Origin: Verrucomicrobia bacterium UBA3063
GTDB taxonomy: Bacteria; Verrucomicrobiota; Verrucomicrobiia; Methylacidiphilales; Verrucolacustridaceae
Length of the DNA: 11,007 nt
Assembly (NCBI GenBank): GCA_002366885.1
Contig: DFCD01000160.1
Coordinates: forward strand, 1 to 11,007
Reading direction: 5' to 3'
Positions 6,585 through 11,007 of the stretch are shown here, piece after piece; positions within the stretch are counted from its first letter, which is position 1, and each line of letters opens with the position of its first letter. The position numbers and the translations under genes are program-made. The notes below the pieces were generated by a model, which was not told where the DNA came from, searched no databases, and saw only the letters and a list, made by a program, of their open reading frames with translations.

Positions 6585-8369
6585 TCACCCTCCGGATGGC
6601 GCCGCGGCCGCGGGGGAATAAGGCAGGCCGGGATCTTTCCGGAGCCACTCCCCGGCGCCCCGCCCGATCCAACCAAGGAACGAGTCCCCCTCACGGAGAA
6701 GGGGAACGCTCCCGTCGGCGGAGGGCCGTCCCACCGAAAAACGCGTCTTCTTCCCTCCATCTCCCTCAAGGACCAGTTCCATCTCGGGCCGAAAAGCGTC
6801 CTTTTTTCCGGAAAATGCGGTCCAGCGAAGAACCTCCAGGCCTTCCACCCGCGCCGCGTAGCCGGCCACCGCGGGCGCTTCGCCCCCTGGATTCTGCACC
6901 CACCCTCCTTCCGCCCCGCGACGATACTCCCTGCGCTGCCCGCCGCCTGTCCAAATCACGCCGCGGACGGAACCGAAATCGCCCGGAAGAAACCTCCGCG
7001 CAAACCACCCGGCGACGCCATCCGGTGTTTCCCGTGCCAACGCCACGGGAGTGGCCATGGTTCCGGAAATCGCCGAGTTCTGGATGTAGGCCTCCTCCTT
7101 GGCTTCCTCGCCAAACAACAGGGTTTCGTTTTTCGTCTGCGCCCCGGCCGGGGAGGCGTCCTTCCAGGAAATCACCACGGAGAGCCTCGGCCGGGAAAAA
7201 CCAAGCTTGGCCGGATCCTCCGTTGCGAGAAAACGGTTGGCACGCGCCTGAAAAAGCGCCTCCAGCCAGCGGCTCACCCGTTTCGGATCGGCCCGACGGC
7301 TGTTTTCCCCCCAGGTCAGCTTCCAATGCTCCCCTTCCTTTTCCAGACGGTAATCCCCTCCCTTTCCGGAGAAATCCAGCCGCGTGACCCCGTCCGGCGA
7401 AGGAAAGGTGACCAAACGCCGGTCCCGAATCCGGTCGGGCAACTTCCCCAGGGAATCCAGCGAGGAACGCGCCAAGGTGAACACGGAAGGACGATCCGCC
7501 ATTTTGGCGAAGATCTGGTTGGTGTTCTTAGGATCGACCAGGCCGACCTGCAGGATCCGGTTTGTCGAAGCCGTTTTCACCTCGAAGCTCCGGGCGGGGG
7601 CCGTCAGCCCGTAGAGCGCCAGCTCCCCTTCGGAATCCGCCACAAAATCGAGCGCCTTCAGGGCGGAGATCTCCCCCAGAACAGCGTCCACCGCCGCGGG
7701 ATCGGCGGGCGCCTCCACCGGCCTGCGGACGGTCCACCGTCCCTCGGGGTTTTTCTGCACCTCCACTTCCAGGGCACCTTGCCGCATCCACCAGCCGGTG
7801 ACCTCGGGAACCACCAGCGGAAACACCCGCTTCTCCCGCCAGGCTGCCAACTCCTTGTCCATCGCCTCCACCAGCTGGTTTTGCACCACCATCAACTGCT
7901 CCCCGGAGCCCGGCTGTCGCACCCTGACATAAACCCCCCCGGGCCGGGGGGTTTCCCGGCCGATCTCCACCACCAGTTCCCCCTCCGGTGTCGCCACCTT
8001 CAGCGTGCGGCTGGGACGGCCCAATCCGAAGGTCTGCAGGTTGGCCTCGGTTTTGGCCTCGCTCGGAAAAGTCTGCATCAGCTCGACAAACTGCACTTCG
8101 GAGAGGAGCTGGCCGATCGTGTTGCCGTCCGCCCCCGTCTCCACCGGGCTGAGGATCCTCCACTCTGAGCCCTTGTCTTTTTGGAAGAGAAATTTTCCCT
8201 TCGCCGTCTGCAATTCGATCCGGTCCCCGTCACGGACCGGCAAAAGCGTCATGCGCTTGGACTCCCGCAGGGCCCGCTCCGTGCCCGGAGTATTTTTCTG
8301 AAGGAAACTGAGGGTCCCCAGCATCAGGACCATCAGGCCGGCCGCCACCAGCAAACCGGGGGTGCTCAT
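6585..8369 (-). CDS. DUF4340-type protein with four internal repeats, 594 aa
   Basis: This is an extracytoplasmic protein anchored by one N-terminal helix (about 5-23, LLVAAGLMVLMLGTLSFL). The body carries DUF4340-like units. Unit 1 (about 44-183) has SEWRILSPVETGADGN (68-83) and FGLGRPSRTLKV. Unit 2 (about 186-318) has GRWTVRRPVEAPADP (210-224) and YGLTAPARSFEV. Unit 3 (about 319-465) has EHWKLTWGENSRRADP (347-362) and LGFSRPRLSVVI. Unit 4 (about 468-580) is shorter and more divergent, around GGWVQNP (488-494). Each begins with a beta stretch, a W, then usually A-D and an amphipathic helix. DUF4340 proteins commonly follow GldG-like genes in ABC-2 exporter operons; their biochemical role is not established. 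The frame extends upstream to a TTG at 8423 inside the gldG-like gene, but the ATG at 8369, 10 bases past that gene's stop and just before the membrane helix, is the better start. No Shine-Dalgarno sequence precedes it. Confidence 0.88.
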   Translation of the reverse strand: MSTPGLLVAAGLMVLMLGTLSFLQKNTPGTERALRESKRMTLLPVRDGDRIELQTAKGKFLFQKDKGSEWRILSPVETGADGNTIGQLLSEVQFVELMQTFPSEAKTEANLQTFGLGRPSRTLKVATPEGELVVEIGRETPRPGGVYVRVRQPGSGEQLMVVQNQLVEAMDKELAAWREKRVFPLVVPEVTGWWMRQGALEVEVQKNPEGRWTVRRPVEAPADPAAVDAVLGEISALKALDFVADSEGELALYGLTAPARSFEVKTASTNRILQVGLVDPKNTNQIFAKMADRPSVFTLARSSLDSLGKLPDRIRDRRLVTFPSPDGVTRLDFSGKGGDYRLEKEGEHWKLTWGENSRRADPKRVSRWLEALFQARANRFLATEDPAKLGFSRPRLSVVISWKDASPAGAQTKNETLLFGEEAKEEAYIQNSAISGTMATPVALARETPDGVAGWFARRFLPGDFGSVRGVIWTGGGQRREYRRGAEGGWVQNPGGEAPAVAGYAARVEGLEVLRWTAFSGKKDAFRPEMELVLEGDGGKKTRFSVGRPSADGSVPLLREGDSFLGWIGRGAGEWLRKDPGLPYSPAAAAPSGG

Positions 8370-8379
8370 GCGGCCAAAT

Positions 8380-9894
8380 TTAGTGGCGCCGCCGCCACCA
8401 CACCAGGGCGCCGACTCCGGCAAGGCCCAGGGGCAACGCCAAAAACAACAACGTCCGGATCACCCACTGCTTGCGGTCATCCAGGGCCACGGCGAAATCG
8501 ACGGGCTCCTTGGGGGAAATTCCCAGCGCTTCCTGCCTTCCCAGGATCCACTGCAGTCCGTTGACCATGAAATCCACCTCCAGGGGGGATAGGTTCTGGT
8601 TGGCGAAAGCCGATGCCGAGCCCATCGCCACCACCCGCAGGGCCGGGCTCTCCCGACCCTTGTCCCCCGGGGCCGAACCGTCGATCACCGCCGCCAGGGT
8701 GAACGGGCCTTTGCGGTCCTCCCCCTCGGCAAAATCCTGTTTTTTCCCCGCCGCCAGCGGCCAGGCCTTGGCCCAACACTGCTCCGAGGTTTCCACCAGC
8801 ATTTCCGTTTTGACGGTGGCTCCGGGAGACTGCGGTTTCAGGGTGATCGAGCGGGCCGGAGCAAAACGCAGGGATCCCCCGACGTTTTCAATCCAGCGGA
8901 TGGCGGGGTGCAGGGAGAAACGGGAACCCACGATCTCGTCGAGGGTGCCCTGCCCCAATCCCGACGGGCCGAGAACCATCACTTTGCGGAAAAGCTTGTT
9001 GGCGTCGAAACCCAACCCTTGCTCCTCGAGGAGGCTCTCCAACCCGGTGGGACTCCCGGGGTCCAGGGCCAGCAGCAGACGCCCGGGCTTTGCGAGATAG
9101 GCGCGCAAGGCACCAAGGGCCGGGGCGGACCAGGGGAATTTGGATCCCGCCACCAGAACGGCATCGGCGTCGGCCGGAACCCCCTCTTGTTCCCCGGCGT
9201 TCCAAAAAACCAGTTCCAGATTCTGGGAGCGGAGACGGGCGGCAAGTTTGGAGTATCCGGCCGGATCCTGGTCGGAGGACTGCAGGTTAAACTCCCCGTG
9301 CCCCTGCGAGACATAAATCTTCGGGGTTTTGCCTTGGACCAGCCCGCTGACGGCCGAGGAGATTTTTTCCTCCGCCAGGAAGGATTTCACCCGGGCCGCA
9401 CCCCCCATCATCATCATCCCGGGATCAATTTCCGCCATTTCCGCCACCTTGAGGACCTTGGAACGGTTCCCATATTCCAGAATGACCACGTTCTCATTGC
9501 TGCTGAGCTTGAATTTTTCCACCAGCTGCTGGGCCGCCTGAAAATCAAGGTACGGCTGCACCGTGACCAACTTCACCTTCCCCCCGGCCCGGTATTTGTA
9601 CTCCTCCAGGAGCTTCAGGACATCCTCCTGGATCAGGTTGCCGGTGGAATCGCCTTCGGGCGCGACAAAGGTGGTGATGACAACTTCACCCGGAAGATTC
9701 TTGAGAAGATTCAGGGTTTGTCCCGAGATCTGCTGAAAACGGTTCAGCGACCAGTCGGCGCGAAAATAATGGCGCCAGCTGATGTAATTTGCCCCCAGGA
9801 ACAGGAACAGCAGGATCGGCAGAAAGAGCCAGTGGTTGAGCGTGCGGATCCGGCGATCCTGCCGCAGACGGGAGACGGGCGGAGGGGTGGCCAT
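8380..9894 (-). CDS. GldG-like ABC transporter auxiliary protein, 504 aa
   Basis: This is the auxiliary component of a GldA/GldF/GldG-type ABC system. GldG is required for gliding in Bacteroidota, but homologues occur in many non-gliding phyla with unknown substrates. A membrane helix at about 20-42 is followed by DWSLNRFQQISGQTLNLLKN (47-66), typical of the family, then an alpha/beta region with VVITTFVAPEG (71-81). A second alpha/beta domain at about 190-300 contains PKIYVSQGHGEFNL (191-204), AVLVAGSKFPW (245-255) and GRLLLALDPGSP (271-282), similar to the Rossmann-like GATase/IFT52-type fold found in this family. A C-terminal helix (about 478-497) ends in WWRRRH, so the bulk is extracytoplasmic with both ends inside. 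A Met run (160-163, encoded by four ATG codons) lies in the loop before the second domain. It starts 7 bases after the permease stop and ends 10 bases before the DUF4340 gene. The length fits the family. Confidence 0.9.
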   Translation of the reverse strand: MATPPPVSRLRQDRRIRTLNHWLFLPILLFLFLGANYISWRHYFRADWSLNRFQQISGQTLNLLKNLPGEVVITTFVAPEGDSTGNLIQEDVLKLLEEYKYRAGGKVKLVTVQPYLDFQAAQQLVEKFKLSSNENVVILEYGNRSKVLKVAEMAEIDPGMMMMGGAARVKSFLAEEKISSAVSGLVQGKTPKIYVSQGHGEFNLQSSDQDPAGYSKLAARLRSQNLELVFWNAGEQEGVPADADAVLVAGSKFPWSAPALGALRAYLAKPGRLLLALDPGSPTGLESLLEEQGLGFDANKLFRKVMVLGPSGLGQGTLDEIVGSRFSLHPAIRWIENVGGSLRFAPARSITLKPQSPGATVKTEMLVETSEQCWAKAWPLAAGKKQDFAEGEDRKGPFTLAAVIDGSAPGDKGRESPALRVVAMGSASAFANQNLSPLEVDFMVNGLQWILGRQEALGISPKEPVDFAVALDDRKQWVIRTLLFLALPLGLAGVGALVWWRRRH

Positions 9895-9901
9895 CGTCGG
9901 G

Positions 9902-10654
9902 CTAACCTTTCAGCCTCCGGCCAGCCATCACCCGTTGGGTCAGCAGGAGAAAAAAGGCAGTCCCGGTGAGATAGAACACCACCGGACGGGAATCAAAGAG
10001 CCCCATGGAAAAAGCCCGCATCTGTTCGAGGATAAAGATGTAGTTGAACGCCTCCCTCCAACCGGGATCCGGAACCAGGTAGCTAAGAAAGCCGGCGAAA
10101 AAAAGGAGGGCGATGATCGTGAAGGAAATCATCGCGGAGACCGCCTGGTTGCGGCTGAGCACGGACCCGAACAACCCGATCGACAGGTAAAACATGCCGA
10201 TCAGCAGCACCATCAGGTAGGAGAGTCCCAAGGGCACCCACGCCACCGGCACGGTGTTTCCGGTCACCGCCTGGAACACGCCCAACCCGGCGAGGGAAGG
10301 CACCCAAAGCAAAAGGTAAAAGGCGAGCACCCCGCAAAACTTGGCGAGGATGACGTCCCCGTCCCGCACCGGGGCGGTCAGCAGCATCTCGATCGTTCCG
10401 GTTTTGTATTCCTCGGAAAAAAGCCTCATCGTCAGCACTGGGACCAGCACGATCAGCACGAACCAAAAGTGGAAGAGATAGAAGTAAATCTGCATCACCG
10501 TGAATTCCCGTACACCGTTCCCCAGGTAGGAGACGCACTGGCTGAAGCTGAAGCCGTTCACCAGGGCCATGCAGGTCAGCAAAACCCAGCCGATCGGGGA
10601 AAGAAGCAGGGCCCCGGTTTCCCGTTTCCATAAAATCCAGAAGGCGCGTGTCAT
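9902..10654 (-). CDS. ABC-2 type transporter permease (GldF-like), 250 aa
   Basis: This is the membrane subunit of an ABC-2 exporter, with about six helices at 15-35, 55-79, 101-127, 138-163, 171-194 and 226-242. The segment after helix 2, SEEYKTGTIEMLLTAPV (80-96), is the conserved cytoplasmic coupling region of this family, with the EE...GT.E.LL.PV pattern seen in GldF- and NosY-like permeases. The length (250) matches single-domain GldF-type permeases. It starts 15 bases after the ATPase stop, with a good Shine-Dalgarno sequence, and is followed after 7 bases by the GldG-like gene. ATPase, permease, then GldG-like protein is the standard order for these systems. The substrate cannot be predicted. 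Confidence 0.93.
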   Translation of the reverse strand: MTRAFWILWKRETGALLLSPIGWVLLTCMALVNGFSFSQCVSYLGNGVREFTVMQIYFYLFHFWFVLIVLVPVLTMRLFSEEYKTGTIEMLLTAPVRDGDVILAKFCGVLAFYLLLWVPSLAGLGVFQAVTGNTVPVAWVPLGLSYLMVLLIGMFYLSIGLFGSVLSRNQAVSAMISFTIIALLFFAGFLSYLVPDPGWREAFNYIFILEQMRAFSMGLFDSRPVVFYLTGTAFFLLLTQRVMAGRRLKG

Positions 10655-10663
10655 AAATTTCTT

Positions 10664-10668
10664 CTCCC
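10664..10668 (-). promoter_or_regulatory. Shine-Dalgarno sequence for the ABC-2 permease
   Basis: GGGAG on the minus strand, within AAGGGAGAAG, lies 9 bases before the ATG at 10654. It is the clearest ribosome binding site in the window and fixes this start. Most other genes here lack one. Confidence 0.7.
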
Positions 10669-10669
10669 T

Positions 10670-11007
10670 TTAATCTTGGGTCAGCTCCACAAAAACATCC
10701 TCCAGCCTGGCCTTGTCCCGCCGGAACTCCCGGAGCGGCCAATTCTCCTTCTTAATGAGGCCGTCCACCTCTCCCCGGATGTCCCGTCCCGGCCCGGCCA
10801 CCACCTCGAAGGAAACCCAGTCGCCGGCCCTGCTGATTTCGGTTGCCTGGCTGACATCGGGAAGGCTGCGAAGTTTGGCCAGGGCTTGGGCGGGGTCTGC
10901 CCGCACCTCGACCTTGAGGGAACCGGCTTGCACCCTTTTCTCCAGATTGGCGAGGGAGTCGGAGGCCTCGATCTTGCCCCGATTGATGATGATGGCCCGG
11001 CTGCAGA
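10670..11007 (-). CDS. ABC transporter ATP-binding protein, C-terminal 111 residues
   Basis: Only the end of this ATPase is present; the frame is open to the right edge, so Walker A, signature and Walker B motifs lie outside. The first visible residues, SRAIIINRGKIEASDSL, match the strand-turn-strand that follows the H-loop in CcmA/GldA-type ATPases (usual form: R-A-hydrophobic-I-x-x-G-K-I). A ferredoxin-like C-terminal accessory domain of about 80 residues follows (LKVEVRADPAQALAKLRSLP onward). The protein closes with ARLEDVFVELTQD, the typical terminus of ABC-2 export ATPases. It would energise the adjacent permease. A GTG at 10933 could be mistaken for a start but lies inside the domain. 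Confidence 0.88.
   Translation of the reverse strand, partial: CSRAIIINRGKIEASDSLANLEKRVQAGSLKVEVRADPAQALAKLRSLPDVSQATEISRAGDWVSFEVVAGPGRDIRGEVDGLIKKENWPLREFRRDKARLEDVFVELTQD

Noticed and set aside
6480..8168. 562-codon plus-strand frame across the DUF4340 gene
   Set aside because: Antisense to a recognisable protein in an operon; its composition (P, R, H, Q) is typical of complement frames in GC-rich DNA.
9407..9418. Four tandem CAT triplets in the GldG-like gene (Met-Met-Met-Met)
   Set aside because: A short in-frame triplet run; slippage would not shift the frame and no phase-variation logic is apparent.
8908..9969. 353-codon plus-strand frame within the GldG-like gene
   Set aside because: Antisense shadow with no recognisable motif.
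1..11007. CRISPR array, insertion sequence or transposase
   Set aside because: No regularly spaced repeats, terminal inverted repeats or transposase motifs were seen on either strand.

Overview
This is a GC-rich bacterial window, densely coded, with no intergenic gap over 100 bases. No RNA or protein marker fixes the taxon. The gene set (an ABC exporter with GldG-like and DUF4340 proteins, small orphan membrane/TPR proteins, few Shine-Dalgarno sequences, short TTTAAG-type intergenic repeats) suggests Verrucomicrobiota or a related PVC lineage. That placement is inference.

Layout. Left edge to 1623 (minus): an almost complete ArnT/PMT-type (GT39) membrane glycosyltransferase. After a 93-base divergent gap, asnB (plus, 1717-3621) encodes a full-length glutamine-hydrolysing asparagine synthetase. 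It converges on nadB (minus, 3629-5242), L-aspartate oxidase, with 7 bases between the stops. A tRNA-Asp(GTC) gene (plus, 5263-5336) starts 20 bases from the nadB start codon on the opposite strand.

From 5328 to the right edge, all genes are on the minus strand in one tight block. In transcription order they are: ABC ATPase (C-terminal part only), six-segment ABC-2 permease, GldG-like auxiliary protein, a protein with DUF4340-type repeats, a 95-residue single-span membrane protein, and a 311-residue membrane-anchored TPR-like protein. Spacings of 2 to 31 bases point to one operon. nadB follows 85 bases downstream on the same strand, with tRNA-Asp lying antisense in that gap.

How the genes may work together. 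The right half looks like an ABC-2 machine in which ATPase and permease drive two large extracytoplasmic proteins (GldG-like and DUF4340). It resembles the Bacteroidota gliding GldA-GldF-GldG set, but its substrate is unknown here and the last two genes are unassigned. The left half has an aspartate theme: AsnB converts aspartate to asparagine, NadB oxidises aspartate for NAD synthesis, and tRNA-Asp carries aspartate. An imperfect 19-base direct repeat (17/19 identical) brackets asnB, the only plus-strand protein gene in the window.
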